NCBI GenBank assembly: GCA_958426425.1
Contig: CATZYY010000138.1
Span: forward strand, 1 to 6,371
Length of the DNA stretch: 6,371 nt
Reading direction: 5' to 3'
Source of the DNA: an uncultured Oscillospiraceae bacterium
GTDB lineage: Bacteria > Bacillota > Clostridia > Oscillospirales > Oscillospiraceae
In this document: positions 1 through 5,840 of the stretch, piece by piece
Position numbering within the stretch: position 1 is the stretch's first letter
How the letters are laid out: each line of letters begins with the position of its first letter
Position numbers and translations under genes: made by a program
Notes under the pieces: model-generated
Seen by the model: only the letters and a program-made list of their open reading frames with translations
Database searches by the model: none
Told to the model about the DNA's origin: nothing

Positions 1-729
1 ATGAGCGACTTCGGCACCGCCGCCATCTTCTTCGTCACCTTCCTGGTGATCGCCTATCTCCGCTCCGGGGACTTTGCCACGCTGTCGCTGATCTGCGGCG
101 CGGCGGTGTTCGGCGCGGGGATCATCGTCAAGTTTAAACCCTATATTTTAAGCCGCTTTGCCACCTGGGGCCACGCCTGGGAGGCGGCCTCCACCTCCGG
201 CTACCAGCAGACCCGCACCATGTCGGCGGCGGCCTCCGGCGGCCTGCTGGGCATGGGCGCCGGCAACGGCTGGCTCCACAATGTGGCCGCCGCGGACACG
301 GACCTGGTCTTCGGCATCCTCTGCGAGGAGTGGGGCCTGCTGATCGCCGTTCTGGCGGTGGGGTCCATCGTGACGCTGGCCTTCTTCGCCGCCCGGGCGG
401 TCCGGGTGGGCCGGTCCAGTTTTTACTGCCTGGCCGCCTGCGCGGCGGCGTCGCTGCTGGTGTTTCAGACCTGCCTCAACGTGTTTGGCTCCGTGGACCT
501 GCTGCCTCTGACCGGCGTCACCTTCCCCTTCGTCTCCAACGGCGGCTCCGCCATGCTGTCGGCCTGGGGACTGCTGGCCTACCTGAAGGCCACGGACACG
601 CGGGAAAACGCCAGCTTCGCCATTCGCCGCTTCCAGCAGCGGCACCTGACGGAGGAGGCCCGCCGCAGGACGGAGCCGGTGGGCGATCCCTTTGCTGCGG
701 ATAAGGAGGACGGCCATGAAGAAAATTGA
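1..729 (+). CDS. FtsW/RodA/SpoVE (SEDS) family peptidoglycan glycosyltransferase, 5'-truncated by window edge
   Basis: This is the C-terminal part of a SEDS-family integral membrane protein, which polymerises lipid II into glycan strands together with a class B PBP. The 242 visible residues begin at a DFGTA motif (residues 3-7), the counterpart of the internal family motif PDxGTA, so the first ATG is almost certainly not the real start and the N-terminal half lies upstream. Other family landmarks are the GYQQ segment (68-71), a SGGLLGMGAG stretch (79-88), TDLVF with an acidic residue at 101, EEWGL (109-113), and LPLTGVTFPFVSNGGS (168-183). Hydrophobic helices lie near 7-21, 27-45, 103-130, 142-163 and 184-196. 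A polar tail of about 45 residues follows, probably cytoplasmic. The loop before TDLVF reads AAAD instead of the usual PE-type sequence. The 3' end overlaps the following PBP gene. Whether it serves division, elongation or sporulation cannot be told from this fragment. Confidence 0.9.
   Translation: MSDFGTAAIFFVTFLVIAYLRSGDFATLSLICGAAVFGAGIIVKFKPYILSRFATWGHAWEAASTSGYQQTRTMSAAASGGLLGMGAGNGWLHNVAAADTDLVFGILCEEWGLLIAVLAVGSIVTLAFFAARAVRVGRSSFYCLAACAAASLLVFQTCLNVFGSVDLLPLTGVTFPFVSNGGSAMLSAWGLLAYLKATDTRENASFAIRRFQQRHLTEEARRRTEPVGDPFAADKEDGHEEN
703..710 (+). promoter_or_regulatory. Shine-Dalgarno site of the PBP gene, inside the SEDS coding end
   Basis: AAGGAGGA lies five bases before the ATG at 716. 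It fixes the PBP start there rather than at the in-frame TTG at 692, which has no such site. Its position inside the upstream gene suggests translational coupling of the two proteins. Confidence 0.85.
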
Positions 730-2083
730 ACGGCGGGCCATCCTGTGCCTGATTTTGGCAGCTCTGCTGACAGCGGGGCTGGGCGTCTTTCTGGTGAAAT
801 ATGTTTTGGATGGCGGCAGCTGGGCCTCCTCAGCCTTTAACCGCCACCTCTACAATACCAGCGGGGAACTGGCCAGCGGCACAGTGCTGGACCGGGATGG
901 AGACGCTTTGAGCTGGGTGGAAAATGGCAAGCGTACCTACTACGACGGCGCCACCGTCCGCAAGGCCACGCTCCATGCGGTAGGGGACCTCCAGGGCAAC
1001 ATCGGCACCGGGGCCCTCAACGCCTTTGCCGACAAGCTGACGGGATACAGTCTTCTCAACGGCGCTTTCGGCGCCCGGCGGGGGCGGGAACTGTACCTGA
1101 CCATCGATGCCCGCTACAACTACGAGGCCTATCAGGCCCTGGGAGGCAAGGCGGGTACCGTGGCTGTCTACAACTACAAGACCGGCGAGGTGCTGTGCAT
1201 GGTGTCCTCGCCCAGCTACGACCCCCTGGACGTGCCGGCGGATATCGAGACCAGCGACCGCTACAAGGGGGCATATCTCAACCGCTTCCTCTCCTCCACC
1301 TTTACGCCGGGATCGGTCTTTAAGACCGTAACGCTGACGGCGGCCATCGAGGAGATTCCGGACCTGTTTGAGCGGACCTGGGACTGCCAGGGCAGCGTCC
1401 AGATGGGGGAGGAGACCATCGTCTGCTCCGGCACCCACGGGCAGCAGGATATCGGCACAGCCTTTGCCAACAGCTGCAACGTGGCCTTTGCCCAGATTGC
1501 CCAGGAGCTGGGCGGCGCCACCTTGAAGAAGTACACGGAGCAGGCGGGCCTCACCGACAGCTACTCGGTCAGCGGCCTGCCCACCGCCGCCGGCAGCTTC
1601 GCCTTCGATGGCCTCACCGACGGAGAGCTGGGCTGGGCAGGTGTGGGACAGCACCAGGACCTGGTGAATCCGGCGTCCCTGATGGTGTACATGGGAGCCA
1701 TCGCCAACGGCGGCAAGGCGGCGGAGCCCTACCTGATTCTCAAGACCACCGGCATCCTTGGGCTGCCGTCCCTGCCGCACCTCACCGGCCATACGGGACG
1801 GCTGATCTCCGCCGGCACGGCGGAAACTCTGGCGGACATGATGGCCTATAACGTGGAGGCTACATATGGCACCAGCCGGTTTCCCAACATGGACATCTGC
1901 GCCAAGTCCGGCACTGCGGAGGTGGGCGCGGACCAGCAGCCTCACGCCTGGTTTGCCGGTTTCCTGCGGAATGAGGATGCGCCCTACGCCTTTGTGGTGC
2001 TGGTGGAAAACGGCGGCGGCGGCAGCTCCGTTGCGGGCACCGTGGCCGGAAAAGTACTGGATGTCATTGTTAACGGATACTGA
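716..2083 (+). CDS. Class B penicillin-binding protein (peptidoglycan D,D-transpeptidase), short PbpA/FtsI type
   Basis: The 455-residue product is a membrane-anchored transpeptidase that cross-links peptide stems outside the membrane. After a basic start, one transmembrane helix runs from about residue 7 to 28. A short N-terminal region contains GTVLDRDGDAL, the counterpart of the class B RGxIxDRxGxxLA motif. The transpeptidase domain starts near residue 130 (LTIDARYNYEAY) and has all three active-site motifs: S200-V-F-K203 with the acylated serine, S253-C-N255, and K397-S-G-T400. The protein is shorter than most class B PBPs because its N-terminal domain is small and no PASTA repeats are present; this resembles the PbpA-like forms that sit beside SEDS genes. 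It overlaps the SEDS gene by 14 bases, so the two probably form a polymerase/cross-linker pair. The catalytic call is firm; a precise name (PbpA, FtsI, SpoVD-like) is not supported. Confidence 0.93.
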   Translation: MKKIERRAILCLILAALLTAGLGVFLVKYVLDGGSWASSAFNRHLYNTSGELASGTVLDRDGDALSWVENGKRTYYDGATVRKATLHAVGDLQGNIGTGALNAFADKLTGYSLLNGAFGARRGRELYLTIDARYNYEAYQALGGKAGTVAVYNYKTGEVLCMVSSPSYDPLDVPADIETSDRYKGAYLNRFLSSTFTPGSVFKTVTLTAAIEEIPDLFERTWDCQGSVQMGEETIVCSGTHGQQDIGTAFANSCNVAFAQIAQELGGATLKKYTEQAGLTDSYSVSGLPTAAGSFAFDGLTDGELGWAGVGQHQDLVNPASLMVYMGAIANGGKAAEPYLILKTTGILGLPSLPHLTGHTGRLISAGTAETLADMMAYNVEATYGTSRFPNMDICAKSGTAEVGADQQPHAWFAGFLRNEDAPYAFVVLVENGGGGSSVAGTVAGKVLDVIVNGY

Positions 2084-2101
2084 TACAAAGGAGCGCGCAA
2101 C

Positions 2102-2392
2102 ATGAAAAAGGAGTTTTTCCTGACCACGGTGCCCCAGCTGCAGAAGGGCGCCATCCTCTCTGGTATCGGCTTTGCTTTGTTTGTGGCGGCCTCGGCCCTG
2201 GTGCCGGCGCTGTCGGGCTGGGTGGCTCTGGTATTTGCCGGGGTGTCGCTGTATGTATTCTGGTCGCTGGTGCTGGTGGCCGGGCGGGAAAAGGGCGTTG
2301 TGGGCTACTCTCTGGCCTGGGGCCACACGGCAGTGACGCTGATGCTGTGTGCCTGCGCCGTATTGTCGGTGAAGGAGTGGCTGGGACTGTGA
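2102..2392 (+). CDS. Small three-helix membrane protein of unknown function
   Basis: I do not recognise this 96-residue protein. It starts with a short, charged N-terminus (MKKEFF). Three hydrophobic segments follow, at about residues 17-36, 41-60 and 70-88, separated by short loops. The second loop carries GREKG. There is no signal peptidase site and no catalytic motif that I can see. An AAAGGAG site at 2087-2093, eight bases before the ATG, and only 18 bases between the PBP stop and this start support it as a real gene and the last member of the SEDS-PBP operon. A role in the wall machinery, for example as an accessory subunit of the SEDS-PBP pair, is only an inference from position. Confidence 0.75.
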   Translation: MKKEFFLTTVPQLQKGAILSGIGFALFVAASALVPALSGWVALVFAGVSLYVFWSLVLVAGREKGVVGYSLAWGHTAVTLMLCACAVLSVKEWLGL

Positions 2393-2438
2393 GCGAACGC
2401 TGGGGGTATGGTGCGGACAACAAAACTTCCCGGCGTGA

Positions 2439-2470
2439 AAAAGCAGCTGCCCATTGGGGCAGCTGCTTTT
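2439..2470 (+). terminator. Intrinsic terminator of the SEDS-PBP operon
   Basis: A perfect 14-bp stem (2439-2452 with 2457-2470) encloses a four-base loop, ATTG. The T-run on the plus strand is short and lies at the base of the stem, while the minus-strand reading ends in five T, so it could act in both directions. It lies 46 bases after the last gene of the operon. Confidence 0.8.
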
Positions 2471-2492
2471 CCTATACCGCCTGAAGCATAAG

Positions 2493-2521
2493 AAAAGGGA
2501 GCCGCAGCGCGGCTCCCTTTT
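2493..2521 (-). terminator. Intrinsic terminator of the MATE gene, probably bidirectional
   Basis: A perfect 13-bp stem (2493-2505 with 2509-2521) with a three-base loop lies 28 bases past the MATE stop codon. Read on the minus strand, the stem closes with TTTT followed by CTTAT. The plus-strand reading also ends in TTTT, so it may back up the neighbouring terminator. Confidence 0.8.
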
Positions 2522-2549
2522 ATACGTTATGCACGGAGCAGAGCTGTTG

Positions 2550-3950
2550 TTACGAGGCCGGATCCGGCAGGCGCTCCTCTTCCGGCAGAAAGTGCCGGCG
2601 CATTCGCTTCATGGCCCACAGGAAGCAGAGAACATGAACCCCGGCGGTCATACCCCAGGAGATGGGGTATGACCAGTAGAGCATCTGGATGGTGTGGAAG
2701 CGGGGAATCTGGAAGATGGTAGCAATCCACAAAAGCCGCAGGCCGCAGGCGCCGATCAGGGATACGATCATGGGCATCACAGAGTAGCCGATACCCCGGA
2801 GGCCGCCTACCATTACGTCCATGACGCCGCATAGGGCGTAAGTTCGGGAGCAGATGCCAAGCCGGACCAGCCCGGCTTGAATGACCTCATCGCTGCGGGA
2901 ATAGATGCCCAGCAGAGTGTTCCCAAAGAACCAGGCGGCATTGCCGAGAAGCAGGCCCACCGCCAAAACGCACAGCTGGGCCCGAATGACGATCCGCCGG
3001 ATGCGGTGGTAGTTGCCGGCGCCCAGGTTTTGACTGACAAAGGAGATGGTGGCTTGATACAGGGCGTTCATGGCTACATACACGAACTGTTCGATATTGG
3101 CGGCTGCGGAGTTGCCGGCCATGATGACCTCACCAAAGGTATTGACCGAGGACTGGATCACCACGTTGGACAGGGAGAACAAAATGCCCTGGAAGCCAGC
3201 GGGCAGTCCGATGCGGAGAATCTGCTTCAGGCTGTCCTGGTAGATGTGCAGCCGCCGCAGGTTCAGGTGCAGGGGACCGGTATCCTTCACCATGCACCGC
3301 ACTACCAGAGCGGCGGAGATGCACTGGGAGATCACTGTGGCGATGGCCACGCCGGCCACGTCCAGCTTCATGACAATGACGAAGAACAGGTTTAAAATGA
3401 TGTTCACCACGCCAGCTAGGGTCAGGAAGTACAGGGGCCGGCGGGTGTCGCCCTCCGCCCGCAGCAGTGCGGCGCCGAAGTTGTAGACCATGGTGGCCGG
3501 CATGCCAAGGAAGTAGATCCGCAGGTACAGCGTGGCCAGATCCAGCACGTTGGACGGGGTCTGCATCAGCACCAGGATGCCGCGGGCGCCCAGGGCACCC
3601 ACCACCGCCAGCAGCAGCCCGCTCAGCAGGCTCAGCAGCATGGAGGTATGGACGGTTTTGTAGAGGCCCATCCGGTCCCGGGCGCCGTAGTACTTGGCGG
3701 CCAAGGTATTGGCGCCCACTGCAAGCCCTACGAACAGGTTGGTCAAAAGGCCAATCAGGGCAGTGTTGGAGCCAACGGCGGCCAGAGAGTTGTCTCCGGC
3801 CCAGCGGCCCACTACCACGATGTCGGCGGCATTGAACAAGAGCTGCAGAATGCTGGAGCACATCAGCGGCACGGAAAACAGCAGCATCTTGGACAAGATG
3901 GGGCCGTTGCACATATCGATCTCATATTGAGTTCCCTTTTGGGCGGCCAT
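2550..3950 (-). CDS. MATE family efflux transporter (multidrug/cation antiporter)
   Basis: The 466-residue product is a complete polytopic inner-membrane exporter that is expected to expel organic cations or drugs in exchange for Na+ or H+. The typical 12-helix, two-lobe plan is visible. The N-lobe starts at about residue 22 (MLLFSVPLMCSSILQLLFN, a hallmark first helix) and the C-lobe near 245. Each lobe ends in a related motif: LRAEGDTRRPLYF (163-175) and GLRGIGYSVMP (383-393). This is the internal repeat of the family. The length fits the usual 440-480. The start at 3950 has an AGGAGGT site (3959-3965) eight bases upstream. The gene stands alone between two terminators, with its own promoter region. 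The sequence gives no substrate; family members include NorM-, DinF- and MepA-like proteins, and I cannot choose among them. Confidence 0.95.
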   Translation of the reverse strand: MAAQKGTQYEIDMCNGPILSKMLLFSVPLMCSSILQLLFNAADIVVVGRWAGDNSLAAVGSNTALIGLLTNLFVGLAVGANTLAAKYYGARDRMGLYKTVHTSMLLSLLSGLLLAVVGALGARGILVLMQTPSNVLDLATLYLRIYFLGMPATMVYNFGAALLRAEGDTRRPLYFLTLAGVVNIILNLFFVIVMKLDVAGVAIATVISQCISAALVVRCMVKDTGPLHLNLRRLHIYQDSLKQILRIGLPAGFQGILFSLSNVVIQSSVNTFGEVIMAGNSAAANIEQFVYVAMNALYQATISFVSQNLGAGNYHRIRRIVIRAQLCVLAVGLLLGNAAWFFGNTLLGIYSRSDEVIQAGLVRLGICSRTYALCGVMDVMVGGLRGIGYSVMPMIVSLIGACGLRLLWIATIFQIPRFHTIQMLYWSYPISWGMTAGVHVLCFLWAMKRMRRHFLPEEERLPDPAS

Positions 3951-3983
3951 GTCAAGAGACCTCCTGTTTTTATTATGAAGATT

Positions 3984-4001
3984 GTCCTCTCAAAAGAGGA
4001 C
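3984..4001 (-). promoter_or_regulatory. 18-bp palindrome in the MATE leader, candidate operator
   Basis: GTCCTCT and AGAGGAC are perfect inverted 7-mers around a four-base centre. On the minus strand the palindrome begins nine bases after the extended -10 box, so it would occupy the first transcribed bases. That is a usual place for a MarR- or TetR-type repressor of an efflux gene. No regulator gene is present in the window. As RNA it would fold into a 7-bp hairpin. Read on the plus strand it is followed by G and seven T, so it could instead stop antisense transcription. Confidence 0.5.
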
Positions 4002-4010
4002 GTTTTTTTC

Positions 4011-4019
4011 ATTCTAACA
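4011..4019 (-). promoter_or_regulatory. Probable extended -10 promoter element of the MATE gene
   Basis: On the minus strand this reads TGTTAGAAT, an extended -10 (TGn) followed by TAGAAT, five of six matches to TATAAT. No good -35 box is seen at normal spacing, as is acceptable for extended -10 promoters. Transcription would start near 4004, leaving a leader of about 55 bases. A second, weaker -10-like TAAAAT is at 4057-4062 and would give a leader of about 100 bases. Confidence 0.5.
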
Positions 4020-4023
4020 TGGT

Positions 4024-4047
4024 AAACAGGAAAAAACCACCCTGTTT
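4024..4047. repeat. Inverted repeat AAACAGG/CCTGTTT upstream of the MATE gene
   Basis: AAACAGG (4024-4030) and CCTGTTT (4041-4047) are perfect 7-bp arms around a ten-base A- and C-rich centre. The word occurs again at 3964-3970, where on the minus strand AAACAGG runs into the MATE Shine-Dalgarno site. The repeat lies just upstream of the extended -10, so it may be a protein site over the promoter; it could act as RNA only if transcription starts further upstream. Confidence 0.45.
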
Positions 4048-4095
4048 TGCTAAAACATTTTACAACTTCTTAACGAAAAGAACATAAAAATCGTG

Positions 4096-4130
4096 CAAAA
4101 AACCAGAGAGGCCAAAGGCCTCTCCGGTTT
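4096..4130 (-). terminator. Intrinsic terminator of the metNIQ operon
   Basis: A 13-bp stem (4101-4113 with 4117-4129, extendable by an A-T pair) encloses a three-base loop. It has one imperfect pair, which is a wobble in the minus-strand RNA. On the minus strand it is followed by a run of six or so T. It starts about 23 bases past the metQ stop codon and separates this operon from the MATE promoter. Confidence 0.88.
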
Positions 4131-4152
4131 TCTTGGATTGCTTTACCGAATA

Positions 4153-5007
4153 TCAGTCGATGGGCAGCACGGAGCCCTGGTAGGTGGTGTTGATGAAATC
4201 CTGAATAGCCTCAGAGTGGAGGGCGTCCACCAGAGCCACAATGGCGGGATCGTTCTCATGGCCGGCCTTGACAGCGATGATATTGGCATAGGTCTGGGCG
4301 GCGTCAGAGTCGGCGTCCTCAGAGACCAGGGCATCCTCGGCGGGGTTGAGGCCGGCCTGAAGGGCGTAGTTGGAGTTGATGACGTTCAGATCGAACTCCT
4401 CAATGGTGTTGGCGATCATGGATGCGTCCAGCTCGGTGAACTCCAGATTCTTGGGGTTGCTGGTGATGTCGTTGGGGGTGGCGTTGAGACCGGCGTCGGG
4501 GTTGATTTCGATCAGACCCTGGGCGGCCAGCAGCTGCAGGGCGCGGGCCTCGTTGGTGGCGTCGTTGGGCACGGCGATGGTGGCGCCGTCGGCCAGGTTC
4601 TCCAGGGAGTCGGTCTTGCCGGCGTACACGCCCATGGGCTCATAGTGGATCTTGCCGGCGCTGACCAGATCGGTGCCGTTCTCGGCGTTGAACTGCTCCA
4701 GATAGGGGGTGTGCTGGAAGTAGTTGGCGTCCTCCTCACCCTCGTCCACCACGGTGTTCTGGATGGGGTAGTCAGAGTACTCCGTCACCTGCAGGTCGAT
4801 GCCTTGCTCGGCCAGAATGGGCTTGACCTGCTCCAGGATCTCGGCGTGGGGAGTGGAGGAGGCGGCTACCTTTAAGGTAACGGTCTCAGCGGCGGTGTCT
4901 CCGCCGTCCTCGGTTTCCGCGGTGTCGACGGTGTCATTGCCGCCGCAGGCGGTGAGGGACAGGGCCAGCACCAGGGACAGGAGCAGGCTCAAAAACTTCT
5001 TGTTCAT
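4153..5007 (-). CDS. metQ: MetQ, methionine ABC transporter substrate-binding lipoprotein
   Basis: The 284-residue product is the extracellular methionine receptor of the MetNIQ importer (NLPA family). The signal peptide MNKKFLSLLLSLVLALSLTAC ends in a lipobox (L-T-A-C) with Cys21 as the lipidated residue. An acidic, Asp/Glu/Thr-rich linker follows to about residue 43. Family landmarks are AASSTPHAEILEQVKP (48-63), YSDYPIQN (77-84), DANYFQHTPYLEQF (93-106), the HYEPMGVYAGK segment (121-131), IAVPNDATNEARALQLL (144-160) and NSNYAL (211-216). The start at 5007 is chosen because it puts the signal peptide at the N-terminus; the in-frame TTG at 5052 would add 15 charged residues before it. The gene is last in the operon, with its own ribosome-binding site. 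Substrate is methionine by family and context; D-methionine or derivatives are possible. Confidence 0.95.
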   Translation of the reverse strand: MNKKFLSLLLSLVLALSLTACGGNDTVDTAETEDGGDTAAETVTLKVAASSTPHAEILEQVKPILAEQGIDLQVTEYSDYPIQNTVVDEGEEDANYFQHTPYLEQFNAENGTDLVSAGKIHYEPMGVYAGKTDSLENLADGATIAVPNDATNEARALQLLAAQGLIEINPDAGLNATPNDITSNPKNLEFTELDASMIANTIEEFDLNVINSNYALQAGLNPAEDALVSEDADSDAAQTYANIIAVKAGHENDPAIVALVDALHSEAIQDFINTTYQGSVLPID

Positions 5008-5018
5008 AATCTTCTTTT

Positions 5019-5024
5019 CCTCCA
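5019..5024 (-). promoter_or_regulatory. Ribosome-binding site deciding the metQ start
   Basis: TGGAGG on the minus strand stands 11 bases before the ATG at 5007. The spacing is slightly long, but no comparable site precedes the alternative TTG at 5052. Confidence 0.6.
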
Positions 5025-5053
5025 ATTTTTCATAGAAATAAGATTCTTTCAAA

Positions 5054-5082
5054 CGCCTGCCGGAATTCCAAAGAGACAGGCG
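5054..5082 (-). other. Stem-loop in the metI-metQ spacer
   Basis: CGCCTG (5054-5059) and CAGGCG (5077-5082) are perfect 6-bp arms with a 17-base loop. In the minus-strand RNA the stem can grow by a G·U and a G-C pair. No real T-run follows. The spacer of 92 bases is otherwise AT-rich and holds no gene. The hairpin may protect or process the mRNA so that MetQ is made in excess of MetI and MetN; this is an inference. Confidence 0.4.
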
Positions 5083-5099
5083 GTGAAAACAATGAGAAT

Positions 5100-5840
5100 T
5101 TATTTAGTGTGGGTAAAGCGAGAGAGCAGATCTGAAAGCGCAAAGGATTTGTGGGGCGTATCCAGACGCTTGTCGATGCGGCTGGACACCCGGTTGAAAA
5201 CGAACTGAATGATCTGCACCAGGGCGATCAGGAAGATCACCGTAATGAGCATCATGGACGGAACCTTCCGGTTGTAGCCGTACCGGATGGCCAGGTCGCC
5301 CAGGCCGCCGGCGCCCACGGCGCCGGCAATGGCCGTGTAGGCCAGAATGGTGATGACGGAGATGGCCCCGCCCAGCACCAGGGAGGGCTTGGCCTCCGGC
5401 AGATATACCTTCCAGACGATCTGGGGGATGGAGGCACCCATGGACTGGGCGGCTTCCACTACGCCGCTGTCCACCTCGCTGAGGGAGGTCTCCACCATGC
5501 GGGCAATAAAGGGCGCCGCGGAGACCACCAGGGGGACGATGGCGCCCCGGACACCGATCTTGGTGCCCACAATCAGCTTGGTGAAATCCATAATGGCAAT
5601 CATCAAAATGATGAAGGGCAGGGACCGGCCGATGTTGATGATCCAGCCCAGAATGCGGTTGAGGACCTTGTGGGGCCAAATGCCGTGGCTGCCGGTCAGC
5701 ACCAGCAGCACCCCCATGGGCAGGCCCAGCAGATAGGCGAAGACGGTGGAGATCACCACCATGATGAGGGTATCCACGGTGCCCTCCGCCAGAAGGTTCC
5801 CGTACTGGTTCCAGAACGCTGCGGTAAAAATCTCAAACAT
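5100..5840 (-). CDS. metI: MetI, methionine ABC transporter permease
   Basis: The 246-residue product is the membrane subunit of the MetNIQ importer, which acts as a dimer with two MetN ATPases. Hydrophobic helices lie at about residues 21-47, 58-87, 98-118, 155-178 and 197-219, matching the five-helix plan of the family. The cytoplasmic coupling loop (EAA motif) is clear at 129-150, with E129-A-A and G135 ahead of VYLPEA. The start at 5840 is chosen because an AGGAGGT site precedes it by eight bases and the sequence then matches the family; the open frame continues upstream, but that part is the metN gene in another frame. The C-terminal tail after the last helix is about 25 residues, longer than in many MetI proteins of about 215-220 residues. 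The gene overlaps metN by eight bases, which suggests translational coupling. Confidence 0.95.
   Translation of the reverse strand: MFEIFTAAFWNQYGNLLAEGTVDTLIMVVISTVFAYLLGLPMGVLLVLTGSHGIWPHKVLNRILGWIINIGRSLPFIILMIAIMDFTKLIVGTKIGVRGAIVPLVVSAAPFIARMVETSLSEVDSGVVEAAQSMGASIPQIVWKVYLPEAKPSLVLGGAISVITILAYTAIAGAVGAGGLGDLAIRYGYNRKVPSMMLITVIFLIALVQIIQFVFNRVSSRIDKRLDTPHKSFALSDLLSRFTHTK

Noticed and set aside
692..715. TTG start for the PBP, eight codons upstream
   Set aside because: No ribosome-binding site precedes it, while the ATG at 716 has a near-perfect one at five bases.
830..2326. Open frame of 498 codons on the minus strand, antisense to the PBP and small membrane protein genes
   Set aside because: The protein is rich in His, Gly, Arg and Gln with no domain-like pattern, while the opposite strand has a clear PBP with all motifs. 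It is a by-product of GC-rich codon use.
2877..3395. Open frame of 172 codons antisense to the MATE gene
   Set aside because: It has no ribosome-binding site or recognisable motif and lies wholly inside a conserved transporter gene.
4019..4087. Possible 22-residue basic peptide on the plus strand in the MATE-metQ gap
   Set aside because: It has no ribosome-binding site, its ATG follows a T-run, and the region is better explained as the MATE promoter on the other strand.
3951..4095. Guanidine-type (mini-ykkC) riboswitch in the MATE leader
   Set aside because: The hairpin loops do not show the ACGR tetraloops of that class, and the two stems are not alike.
4093..4875. Open frame of 260 codons on the plus strand, Gly/Val/Leu-rich, antisense to metQ
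   Set aside because: It runs through the metQ terminator and the metQ gene and has a monotonous composition; it mirrors the codon pattern of metQ.
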